From: Emticicia soli
GTDB lineage: Bacteria; Bacteroidota; Bacteroidia; Cytophagales; Spirosomataceae
Length of the DNA: 64,000 nucleotides
Assembly: GCF_037860775.1 (NCBI RefSeq)
Contig: NZ_JBBEWC010000004.1
Location: 124,001-188,000, forward strand
Reading direction: 5' to 3'
The notes below the pieces were generated by a model. That model was given only the letters and a program-made list of their open reading frames with translations. It did not search any database and was not told the DNA's origin. Made by a program: the position numbers and the translations under genes. Within the stretch, counting starts at the first letter, position 1. Every line of letters starts with the position of its first letter. This document shows positions 18,106 through 25,332 of the stretch, piece after piece.

Positions 18106-19224
18106 CTATTCGTTACAATTTCCAATTTCTTTCAGTTTTACCCGCACTCTGTTGAAAGTAACCTTTACCCGTGTGCGGGTGCCGGCTTCGTCTCCGGCGG
18201 TATCGCCAACAAAAGCAAATCGTTTAATTAGCTCGCCACTACCTGTTTCAAAAAAATCTTCTGCGTGGTTGCTGTCTAAATAATTTGTACTGGTTTCGTT
18301 ATCACTTACAATACTTACGATTCTTCTGCTAGATGGTGCTGTATAAATCGTAAAAACAGATTCTCCCTCAGCCGTTGTCCAATCACTTTTTGTTTCTCTG
18401 GCAAGCATCTTCACCTTTGCTTTAATGGTATTGTTATCTACATAAATTTTCACATTTGAAGTCACGCTTGGGCCATTTCCACCATAATCTCTGTCTCCAC
18501 GAGTACGTGGTGGCATATAAGTAACTACATCGGGCGAAAACGATACTTCCTCTTCTTTGCAATCGGGCACAACAGGTTGCGTAATAGCAATAGAAGACAT
18601 TGCATTATTTTTATATTCCAGTATTAGGTGTTTACTGGCATTATTCAATAAAACGCCATTACTACCCAGATTAAGCACCAGATGATAATGCGACAACCTA
18701 TTAAGTGCATGCGTAACATCAAGTTTCTGGTTTGTATTTGTTACCAGATACAGTTTTAATGATTGGTTATCAAAATCATAACCTGAAATATCAACCTTAT
18801 TTCTTCTACTCGGCATCAGATTCATATCAATAGCCGAAGGGACAACCTGGCAAATAGCCGGGTTTCGCGCTGGTATTGGCTTCTTTAGCACCTCAGCTTT
18901 TATTCTTTGCAAGGCTTGTACAACTCTAGCACCTAGAAAATCGACATTACATCGAAGCTCTGAGCCAGCCGCGGCTATGGTTCTGTTGGCCAGATTCTGC
19001 ACCTCATTACGAATGGTGCTTTGAGCTTCGTCTGTCAGGTTCTCGGCTAATTCATGCAATGTGGCCTGCCATGACTCCGACTCTTGTGTAATTTTGTCAA
19101 TGGCATCGTCTAGCATAGCTACTGTATTGTTTGTTATATCCTGGGCTGTGTCTCTGATTGTTGATTTCAGACTACAGCCAAGCATGGCAAAAAACATAAC
19201 GGTGCTAATCAGTAATTTTTTCAT
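18106..19224 (-). CDS. Lipoprotein with amphipathic helical N-terminus, unknown function
   Basis: This 372-aa protein has a lipoprotein signal ending in MLGC (acylated Cys17). Residues 20-110 are rich in Asp, Thr, Ala and Glu with heptad-like spacing (TRDTAQDITNNTVAMLDDAI...), suggesting amphipathic helices or a coiled coil. The remainder is beta-rich, with a Gly/Arg stretch PPRTRGDRDYGGNGPS and a final VRVKLKEIGNCNE. No family is recognised. It is likely anchored to the outer membrane. Confidence 0.75.
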   Translation of the reverse strand: MKKLLISTVMFFAMLGCSLKSTIRDTAQDITNNTVAMLDDAIDKITQESESWQATLHELAENLTDEAQSTIRNEVQNLANRTIAAAGSELRCNVDFLGARVVQALQRIKAEVLKKPIPARNPAICQVVPSAIDMNLMPSRRNKVDISGYDFDNQSLKLYLVTNTNQKLDVTHALNRLSHYHLVLNLGSNGVLLNNASKHLILEYKNNAMSSIAITQPVVPDCKEEEVSFSPDVVTYMPPRTRGDRDYGGNGPSVTSNVKIYVDNNTIKAKVKMLARETKSDWTTAEGESVFTIYTAPSSRRIVSIVSDNETSTNYLDSNHAEDFFETGSGELIKRFAFVGDTAGDEAGTRTRVKVTFNRVRVKLKEIGNCNE

Positions 19225-19480
19225 GGCTTAAGCATTTATATTTTATGAGATATAGCAGCTTTTAGAGCCACAAAAGTACTTTTAAAAGCACTGCCGAAAT
19301 AGCGGAGAAACCCTTGTTTCCTTAGGTAAAAACACTAAATTTTTACTGTAAGAAAGCATACATGAAACACCTTTTGGCATTGTTGTCTTTTTATTACTAT
19401 TTCTGGGGAAATAATTCCTCACAAGTTCATGGAATATAGTTTTCTGATAAGCACATAGTTATCATCTCAATTTCATTTCT

Positions 19481-19879
19481 ATGGCACTTTACACACAAAT
19501 CATATGGCTCTTCGTATTGGCAATACCTATCTCTTGTGTTGCATGGACGGTTACGCATGAAGAAATTTTTGCCGAACCCCGAGAATACTGCAAAAAACAA
19601 AGTCAGAAAGCAAAACGCTTACTGCAACGCAAGTTCTTTTATATTTTCACTTGTGAATATTGTTTCAGCTTCTATGTGAGTATTCTTTTTATTATCATCA
19701 CCGATTTTCAATTATTATTTACCGACTGGCGGGGCTACGTGATAGCTGTGTTTTCGTTGGTTTGGGTGGCCAATATATACATGAGTTTGTTTTTCAATAT
19801 CAGAATCGGTATTAAAAAAGAAGGCTTAGAAGCCAAGGTAAAAGAGAAAGAGCTAGACGAAATAAAAAAGACTAGCTAG
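19481..19879 (+). CDS. Conserved membrane protein with CEYC motif
   Basis: This 132-aa protein has three probable membrane segments: about 5-23, 58-76 after a basic stretch, and 85-110. The TCEYCFSFYVS motif at the start of the second segment is a CxxC-type pair seen in small conserved membrane proteins (similar to the DUF1360 pattern, uncertain). The C-terminus is a charged tail. A redox or metal role for the two cysteines is inference. It stands alone with its own terminator. Confidence 0.6.
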   Translation: MALYTQIIWLFVLAIPISCVAWTVTHEEIFAEPREYCKKQSQKAKRLLQRKFFYIFTCEYCFSFYVSILFIIITDFQLLFTDWRGYVIAVFSLVWVANIYMSLFFNIRIGIKKEGLEAKVKEKELDEIKKTS

Positions 19880-19889
19880 GATAAAACAA

Positions 19890-19917
19890 ATAAACCTTGC
19901 CATTTGGCAAGGTTTAT
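19890..19917. terminator. Strong bidirectional hairpin between convergent genes
   Basis: A perfect 12-bp stem (ATAAACCTTGCC pairing GGCAAGGTTTAT) with loop ATTT lies 10 bp after the plus-strand stop at 19879 and 39 bp after the minus-strand stop at 19957. It can serve both. Confidence 0.8.
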
Positions 19918-19956
19918 CATAAAATTCTTCAATATTTCAGGCATTATTTCTCGTTT

Positions 19957-20484
19957 TTAATCGAGTACCGCCTCCATATAAATGTAAGCTTCGGCCAAAT
20001 CATTCAGTTTACCATTTGCCTGTATCTCTTCATCTAATGTAATTTGTAAAAGTTCTGCTACCTCTGCATATCGCAGTATGTGGGCGATTGTGCGCAATGT
20101 ACCATAAGAGGCAATCTCGTAATGTTCTATTTTCTGAGAAGCAAAAATCAAACCCCAGTCTCTTACACTACTTTGTTCTTCAGTCGACTCAATGATTTCG
20201 TCGCATTCATTTATTAAACCTACCATAGCCGAGCATTTCTTGGTTTTAGCAGGTTCATCTATTACCTTAAATATACGTTCAAGCCTGTTTACATGGGCTT
20301 GCGTTTCTGTTAAGTGGGTCTCAAAAACTACTTTTAGGTCTTCTGATGTTGCAGTTCTGGCTAATTTGGGTAACGATTTTATTAATTTCTTCTCGGCCCA
20401 ATACATATCTCGTAAGCCAATAATAAATAGTTTTCTTAGTTTTGCTCCATTATGCTTAACAATATCTGTGATGTAATTTTTCAT
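19957..20484 (-). CDS. DUF892 (YciE/YciF-type) ferritin-like protein
   Basis: This 175-aa four-helix protein follows the DUF892 pattern: FIIGLRDMYWAEKKLIKSLPK at the start, then ETHLTETQAHVNRLERIF, QKIEHYEIASYGTLR, and a final DEEIQANGKLNDLAE. The E, E-x2-H and E-x2-H carboxylate/histidine sets match a ferritin-like di-metal site. The family is commonly linked to stress response (YciE/YciF in enterobacteria). It is a single gene with no obvious operon partner. Confidence 0.9.
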   Translation of the reverse strand: MKNYITDIVKHNGAKLRKLFIIGLRDMYWAEKKLIKSLPKLARTATSEDLKVVFETHLTETQAHVNRLERIFKVIDEPAKTKKCSAMVGLINECDEIIESTEEQSSVRDWGLIFASQKIEHYEIASYGTLRTIAHILRYAEVAELLQITLDEEIQANGKLNDLAEAYIYMEAVLD

Positions 20485-20643
20485 GGCTAACTTATTTTAA
20501 AAGTTAAATGGCTATATTAATCCCATAAAAAACTTATACCAGTAACGTATAATAGTTAAACCTAAATAATTGGCACAGAACAAAAATGTTTACGAGCTAA
20601 AAATAAAATTATATGAAAATTTATTAAAAGGCACTATATAGAT

Positions 20644-20673
20644 AAGGCTCTCTGTTTTGAAACAGAGAGCCTT
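20644..20673 (-). terminator. Perfect-stem terminator after the 87-aa membrane protein gene
   Basis: AAGGCTCTCTGTTT pairs perfectly with AAACAGAGAGCCTT around a 2-nt centre. It lies 64 bp beyond the stop of the minus-strand gene ending at 20738 and upstream of the DUF892 gene's start region, so it isolates the two. Confidence 0.75.
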
Positions 20674-20737
20674 GTTAAGAAAATATATCTTTGATGCCTT
20701 AGATAGCTACAAATGCAGTAGTTTTTATAATAGAATT

Positions 20738-21001
20738 TTAGTTGCTGATTTCTCTTGATTCTATTTCTGCCTTAATTTCATCGAGTCCTTTTTTATTAGC
20801 TGCCATAATAACTATTAAACTAATAGGCATTACCATCAATGCAATTGAAATAGCCGTAAAGCCCTTTTTAACAATCAAGAAAACTACCGCTGCTATTAGC
20901 ACAAACAATACGCCGATTATTCCTCCTAAAACTCCTTTATAAGTTTTTTCTCTTTTCTGTAGTTCGGCCAAACTTAGGTTTTTCAGGCTTGTATTTTTCA
21001 T
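20738..21001 (-). CDS. Two-TM small membrane protein with helical ends
   Basis: This 87-aa protein has a charged amphipathic start (LKNLSLAELQKREKTYK), two membrane helices (about 24-45 and 49-68) and an amphipathic end (KKGLDEIKAEIESRE). The layout matches a common Bacteroidota small membrane protein sometimes labelled redox-active disulfide protein 2. No cysteine is present here, so that label would be misleading. Function unknown. It lies 42 bp downstream of the DUF4932 gene start region only in coordinates; both are on the minus strand, with this gene's start at 21001 after the peptidase stop at 21044. Confidence 0.6.
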   Translation of the reverse strand: MKNTSLKNLSLAELQKREKTYKGVLGGIIGVLFVLIAAVVFLIVKKGFTAISIALMVMPISLIVIMAANKKGLDEIKAEIESREISN

Positions 21002-21043
21002 AGAAGTATTTGTATTTTGGTTTATCGGCCAATATTACAACAC

Positions 21044-22180
21044 TTATTTATGTTTTGCAATTTCTTTCATAGCAGCCAGCAGTGTTTCATCATAAGTTTT
21101 GTATCGCCCGTTATCGTATTTTCGAAGCTCCGTAATTATAGTTGGTATATAATCAAAGCGTCGGTCTTGTAGGTAGGAATTTAGTAAATTTTTAGCTCCC
21201 TGCTTATCACCTATTTTCTCTGCAATCATAATTTCTCCTGCTCTCACAAAATGCTCATACAAGCAGGCACGCCAGGTATTATAGCCCTGGTTCGACATCA
21301 CCAGTCTCATGGGTTCCAGTAAACTTTCGGTTTCTATTATCAGTTTTTCAGGCAATTTATCTACACTTGGGTTTACAAACGAATGCCCAAACTCATGCAC
21401 ACTTAGCTCTCTTAGTCTTTGTTTATCGGCAAAACCCATTTGCAGAGTATTAACACCTGAAAATTGCTGGAAATCGAGCGCCCCAAATACATTGTAGATA
21501 TGCGTTTGCTTGTCTTTTGTGTACCTTATCCCAAAGCCCATGCCTTTTGGTATTGTAAGGCTTGGCACAAGGTTGTAGGTATTGAAACTACCCTTATAAA
21601 AGTTCTCCATAGCACTTATAAAATCGGTTTCGGGCAGGCTTTTTCTTACTTCTTCAAGAGCAACCTCATAATACTTTTGTGAGTCGGCTAAATACTGCTC
21701 AAAATTAATTTCTTTACTGAAGGCATTGAGCCCACTTAAAAATACTATTACGTTTTCTTTTGCTTCTTTAGGATTCTTGGTCTTCGAGAAATTGATATAA
21801 TATGATTCTGCAATTGCGTCTGTCAGTTGGGCATTCGGGCAAGCGTCTACTTGTACCAAAAATGCGATAAGATAATCTAACCAAAGGTGGTCGGCTACTG
21901 CAAAGCTTGTTGCGAGGCTCTCGTTTGTGGCAAATTTCTTATACTTTTCATAAATGCTGTATCCGTAATTGTGCCAGTCTTTTTTAGGCATTTTCTTACC
22001 TCTTACATCAATCGTTTTGGTTTCGATATCGTTGCCTTCAAAACCAATAAAATAGGCAAGCCCCAGCAATTCAACATTCTTGTTTATTTGAATCTTAAGT
22101 TTTTTGTTAAGGGTTGTACTTTGAGCAAAAGCAACGCATGAAAGGCCAATAAGCAGTATAAGGGTAATAGTTTTTTTCAT
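21044..22180 (-). CDS. Secreted DUF4932 zinc metallopeptidase-like protein
   Basis: This 378-aa protein has a signal peptide (MKKTITLILLIGLSCVAFAQ). HEFGH at 262-266 is an HExxH zinc motif within ELSVHEFGHSFVNP, the hallmark of DUF4932. The downstream Glu-rich stretch LIIETESLLEP and the later REC-like helix YEHFVRAGEIMIAE may supply the third ligand. It is probably a periplasmic or secreted peptidase of unknown substrate. It is related in plan, though not closely in sequence, to the partial peptidase at 1-1205. The small membrane gene at 20738-21001 follows on the same strand after 42 bp. Confidence 0.85.
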   Translation of the reverse strand: MKKTITLILLIGLSCVAFAQSTTLNKKLKIQINKNVELLGLAYFIGFEGNDIETKTIDVRGKKMPKKDWHNYGYSIYEKYKKFATNESLATSFAVADHLWLDYLIAFLVQVDACPNAQLTDAIAESYYINFSKTKNPKEAKENVIVFLSGLNAFSKEINFEQYLADSQKYYEVALEEVRKSLPETDFISAMENFYKGSFNTYNLVPSLTIPKGMGFGIRYTKDKQTHIYNVFGALDFQQFSGVNTLQMGFADKQRLRELSVHEFGHSFVNPSVDKLPEKLIIETESLLEPMRLVMSNQGYNTWRACLYEHFVRAGEIMIAEKIGDKQGAKNLLNSYLQDRRFDYIPTIITELRKYDNGRYKTYDETLLAAMKEIAKHK

Positions 22181-22277
22181 AATGTTATCCGATTAGGTAT
22201 TTTTAAATATGAACTCTAACAAGCTTTGATATACTAATAGACAATGCTATTTATAAAAACCCCTATGTACAGTTTGT

Positions 22278-22508
22278 TATTATTCTTTATACCTATTGGG
22301 TGAAATAGATTTTCAGATTTTAAGATATCATCCCTACGGGACTTCGCTCTTAAATCGTTTAATTTTTACTACCAATATGACATCCCTACGGGATATTTTT
22401 CAGTCCCATCGGAACGATATATCGGTAGTAAAAATAGTAATATCAGAGTAATGTATCCCGTAGGGATAATATATTTTTAATTTCACCCAACGGGTATTAT
22501 TCTTTATA
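22278..22508. repeat. Palindromic repeat element with terminal inverted repeats and flanking direct repeats
   Basis: A core of about 203 bp (22292-22494) is bounded by inverted repeats: 22291-22306 against 22480-22495, 14 of 16 matching, core TTGGGTGAAAT. The 14-bp sequence TATTATTCTTTATA occurs on both outer sides (22278-22291 and 22495-22508). Inside is a large hairpin, 22363-22378 pairing with 22419-22434 with one mismatch (TTTTTACTACC/GGTAGTAAAAA). There are also three copies of a 12-13 bp near-palindrome, ATCCCTACGGGAT (22330, 22382, and inverted at 22455). There is no ORF. It looks like a non-autonomous miniature element or REP-like repeat. It occupies about half of the 477-bp gap 22181-22657. 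Confidence 0.7.
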
Positions 22509-22582
22509 ATACTTTTTATGTTGTGTTTAAAGTGTATGTTTATTGGTTGCGTGTTCATAACAGCCCTCTGAAAACGCCAACA

Positions 22583-22605
22583 ACCCTTACAAAAATTGTA
22601 AGGGT
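22583..22605 (-). terminator. Hairpin terminator for the lipoprotein gene at 22658
   Basis: ACCCTTACAA pairs perfectly with TTGTAAGGGT around AAA. It lies 53 bp past the minus-strand stop at 22658. Confidence 0.55.
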
Positions 22606-22657
22606 CGTTAAGTATTTAATAAAAATACTCAATAAATATTTTCAATAAGCATAAGTC

Positions 22658-23107
22658 TTATTGTGCTCTTAGTGCATCGTTATCGGTAAATACATACTCT
22701 ACGCCTCCGCAGCTTTTGTTAAGCATACTATTCTGGTATCTTGAATAAGCCTTTGGATTAAAGAAACTACGGGCTTCTTGCTTACAGTTAATTTCGCCAT
22801 TTATTACCTCGCATTGTTTCACATCAATAATTTTTTTGCCGTTGGCAAGTACAACAATTACAGAATCGCCATCTTGAAGAAAACTACCCAGTGGGCTCTC
22901 GTCTGACCAGAAACTAAAATCAATTGTTTTCTGATTTTCCACTTCTATCATTTTTATATTTCCCATCGAACGATTTCCCCAACCAAATTGAACAGGTTGA
23001 TTGGAATTGTTGGTGAAGCTAACACAATATAAGCAAGTTTGAGGGCCTATACAGGCATTAAGAAGAAAAGCACTGCTTATTACAAAAATTACAGCTTTCG
23101 TTTTCAT
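22658..23107 (-). CDS. Small lipoprotein of unknown function
   Basis: The ATG at 23107 (MKTKAVIFVISSAFLLNAC) is preferred over an ATG three codons upstream because it opens directly into the lipoprotein signal; acylated Cys19 follows, giving 149 aa. The mature protein has seven further Cys (in IGPQTCLYC, VKQCEVINGEINC and NKSCGG), so disulfides are likely. The strand-rich middle (SFTNNSNQPVQFGWGN) suggests a beta-sandwich. No family recognised. Confidence 0.7.
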   Translation of the reverse strand: MKTKAVIFVISSAFLLNACIGPQTCLYCVSFTNNSNQPVQFGWGNRSMGNIKMIEVENQKTIDFSFWSDESPLGSFLQDGDSVIVVLANGKKIIDVKQCEVINGEINCKQEARSFFNPKAYSRYQNSMLNKSCGGVEYVFTDNDALRAQ

Positions 23108-23491
23108 GATATACACGTATTAATTACAACAAAGGCTTAATACCAATCTGTCGTTAAGTCTTTATAATAAACCATTTATGAGGCAGTTTGTTCAATAAAA
23201 ACAGTTGATCTGTTTTATGAGCCTGCACACTAAAATTCAGCAAAAATATACCTGACTGAATATTAACTCAAAAAGGCTTTTTTTGTAGCATATTGTCAAC
23301 AGTAACAAAGATAATGAGGAAGAATAAACCCACGTATAACAGTAGCATCTCTAGGTGTAGTATAGCTTTGGACCAAACATTATCAGTAATTCTGCAAAAT
23401 ATCTCCAAGTGTGTTTGGTATAGTTTTTTATTACTGATAGATAACTTTTCTAACAGAAAATGAGGAATGTTTAAAATTAATAAAAACAAAA

Positions 23492-23512
23492 ACGCGATAG
23501 AGCCTATCGCGT
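23492..23512 (-). terminator. Terminator-like hairpin read on the minus strand
   Basis: ACGCGATAG (23492-23500) pairs perfectly with CTATCGCGT (23504-23512) around AGC. Read on the minus strand, the GC-rich stem is followed at once by TTTTTGTTTTTATT, a canonical intrinsic terminator. The nearest upstream minus-strand gene is at 23652-23867. The hairpin lies inside a 98-codon open frame (23268-23564), which argues against that frame being a gene. Confidence 0.7.
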
Positions 23513-23651
23513 GATTTAAAATAATAAAGCTATGGAAACAATCATCGAAAATAGTGTTCAACACAGATTTTATATCTTACGAACCGACCACCACGTTTTT
23601 TATTATTCAATCATGACGAGTCCTGAATCGCGTTTTTGTTGGTATCAGCTA

Positions 23652-23867
23652 TTAAAGCCTGTTGTCTGAGCGTGCTCCTGTTGTTTTTGCATTAGCATCT
23701 GATTTTAAGCCTCGCAAACGATTCACGCTGCCAGGGTTATTAACCGTAGCCTCTGATTTTCTATTTCCTGCATACTCTTTGCCTTGTGTTCCTGAAAAAT
23801 CATCATCGGCATTTGTAGAATACTTATCCTTTGTATCCTTGTTTGTGTTTTTGTGTGTAGTTTCCAT
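23652..23867 (-). CDS. Small disordered hydrophilic protein
   Basis: The ATG at 23867 (METTHKNTNKDTKDK) gives 71 aa; an ATG four codons earlier is possible. The composition is dominated by Asn, Lys, Asp, Thr and Ser with no hydrophobic core, so the protein is probably unstructured, like small stress-associated proteins. No family recognised. A strong minus-strand terminator lies about 140 bp downstream. The 384 bp from there back to the lipoprotein start at 23107 hold no gene I can support. Confidence 0.5.
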   Translation of the reverse strand: METTHKNTNKDTKDKYSTNADDDFSGTQGKEYAGNRKSEATVNNPGSVNRLRGLKSDANAKTTGARSDNRL

Positions 23868-24007
23868 TGTCTTAATCAATTGAGTTGATAAATACTTTTG
23901 TTAGGATAAAACTCAAAAACTTCATGCCAAGTAGATAAAGACAAAGAATACTATATGGGAATGGGTAAAAAAGGGCAAAACAACCCACAAATTTATCTCT
24001 AATGAGA

Positions 24008-24862
24008 TTATTGTAGTTCTCTATTTATGAGGCTCTTCACATAATCGCTCGTTACATCATTATTAATAATTTCGCTTAGGCCATCGTAGTCTTTTAGTTT
24101 TGTAGCCATGTCTTTCATGGTTTTCAGGGCTAGTTTCAGGTAATTAGGGCCTAAACTTACTCTGGCTACTCCTATTTCTTCAAGGTTTTTCAACGGGGGA
24201 ATGCCAGGGAAAGTCAGCACATTAATCGGGAATTCGATAAGCTCATATAGTCTTTTTATATCCTCTTCTTTTTTCATAAGAATCGGATAAAAACAACCAG
24301 CACCGGCTTCTTTATAGGCAAGCCCTCGCTTTATTATCTCATCAAATTTTTCTTCTTCGCCTTTAAAAAGCTGTCCATGTAGCAATACATCGGTTCGGGC
24401 ATTTATAAAAAGTGGAATATCTCTTTCCTGCGCTACTTCTTTTATGATGCGTATTCTTTTACATTGCTCTTCAAGCGAATATATTGCCTTTGTATCGGTA
24501 TTAGTATCTTCTATATTTATACCGACAATGCCTGTATCTAGCAATTGATTTATATTATTGCGCAATTGGGCATCAGTTGTAGCATAGGCACTTTCAATAT
24601 CGGCAGTAACAGGTACAGCTACACTATTGGCAATTTGCTTGAGGCGTGCCAGAACATCAGCAAAAGGCAGTTGTTCGCCATCGTTATAGCCATTCGAAAA
24701 AGCTATTGAGGCACTGGCTGTTGCTATGGCAGAGAACTCAAGGCTTTCGAGCAAGATAGCACCCAGTGCATCCCAGATATTGGGCAAAATCAACAATTTG
24801 CCTGTATGGTGCAAGGCATAGAGCTTTAGCGCTTTTTCTTTTTGTGTAGGTTTTGTTGTCAT
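24008..24862 (-). CDS. Isocitrate lyase/PEP mutase family protein
   Basis: This 284-aa TIM-barrel protein matches the PEP mutase-like group: LLILPNIWDALGAILLES at the start, VTADIESAYA (metal-binding acidic pair), GINIEDTNTD, and FINARTDVLL. The active-site region lacks the KKCGH motif of true isocitrate lyase, as is usual in this group, so cleavage of a 2-hydroxy acid or an oxaloacetate-like substrate is only a guess. It starts 4 bp after the NTF2-like gene and is surely co-transcribed with it. Confidence 0.88.
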   Translation of the reverse strand: MTTKPTQKEKALKLYALHHTGKLLILPNIWDALGAILLESLEFSAIATASASIAFSNGYNDGEQLPFADVLARLKQIANSVAVPVTADIESAYATTDAQLRNNINQLLDTGIVGINIEDTNTDTKAIYSLEEQCKRIRIIKEVAQERDIPLFINARTDVLLHGQLFKGEEEKFDEIIKRGLAYKEAGAGCFYPILMKKEEDIKRLYELIEFPINVLTFPGIPPLKNLEEIGVARVSLGPNYLKLALKTMKDMATKLKDYDGLSEIINNDVTSDYVKSLINRELQ

Positions 24863-24866
24863 GGTT

Positions 24867-25244
24867 TTAGCTTACATCAGTAATAGAAGTAATTTTTGAA
24901 TGAAGAAAATTAAACACAGATTTTCCTTTCATATTAAGCGTATCACCTTTTTTTAAAGTATCCGAAAAATCAATGGCTAAAACAGCATGATAATCTATGT
25001 CTATTTCTGTCTGATTAGCGTCATGTCTAAACGCAGTAATAGTTTGCTTACGAGATACGAAAAAAGCTTTTGCTTTTTCGGCCTGCTCTCTAAATGCCGA
25101 TATGCCTGTAATACTCAAATTGACTTCTCCACCCGATATGTTTTCAAAATTAATGTTTTCATCTAAATCTTTCAACATACCCTCAACATCAAAGCTATTA
25201 TAAGCCGCTATATACTGCTTTATTACTTGTTCCCGTTGCTCCAT
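24867..25244 (-). CDS. NTF2-like (SnoaL-type) protein
   Basis: This 125-aa protein follows the SnoaL-like NTF2 fold: the opening helix EQREQVIKQYIAAYNSFDVEGMLKDLDENINFEN, the central FREQAEKAKAFF helix, then paired strands ending KGKSVFNFLHSKITSITD. These domains are small cone-shaped barrels that bind or act on hydrophobic ligands; a role here cannot be fixed. First gene of a two-gene unit with the PEP-mutase-like enzyme. Confidence 0.85.
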   Translation of the reverse strand: MEQREQVIKQYIAAYNSFDVEGMLKDLDENINFENISGGEVNLSITGISAFREQAEKAKAFFVSRKQTITAFRHDANQTEIDIDYHAVLAIDFSDTLKKGDTLNMKGKSVFNFLHSKITSITDVS

Positions 25245-25332
25245 TATATTGTTTTATTGTTTTTTTAAATATATGCAATTTAGGCGAAATTAAGAATTCA
25301 GAATATTGGTTATAATAATCAATTTAATATCT

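Noticed and set aside
19362..19439. 25-codon ORF (MKHLLALLSFYYYFWGNN) in the gap before 19481
   Set aside because: Very short, aromatic-rich, with no spacing or context that supports translation.
22330..22467. Three ATCCCTACGGGAT-like repeats as a CRISPR array
   Set aside because: Only three short near-palindromes, unevenly spaced and one inverted, no cas genes; they fit a repeat element better.
23268..23564. 98-aa hydrophobic open frame on the minus strand
   Set aside because: A canonical intrinsic terminator (23492-23512) lies inside it on the same strand, and no family or homologous motif is visible.
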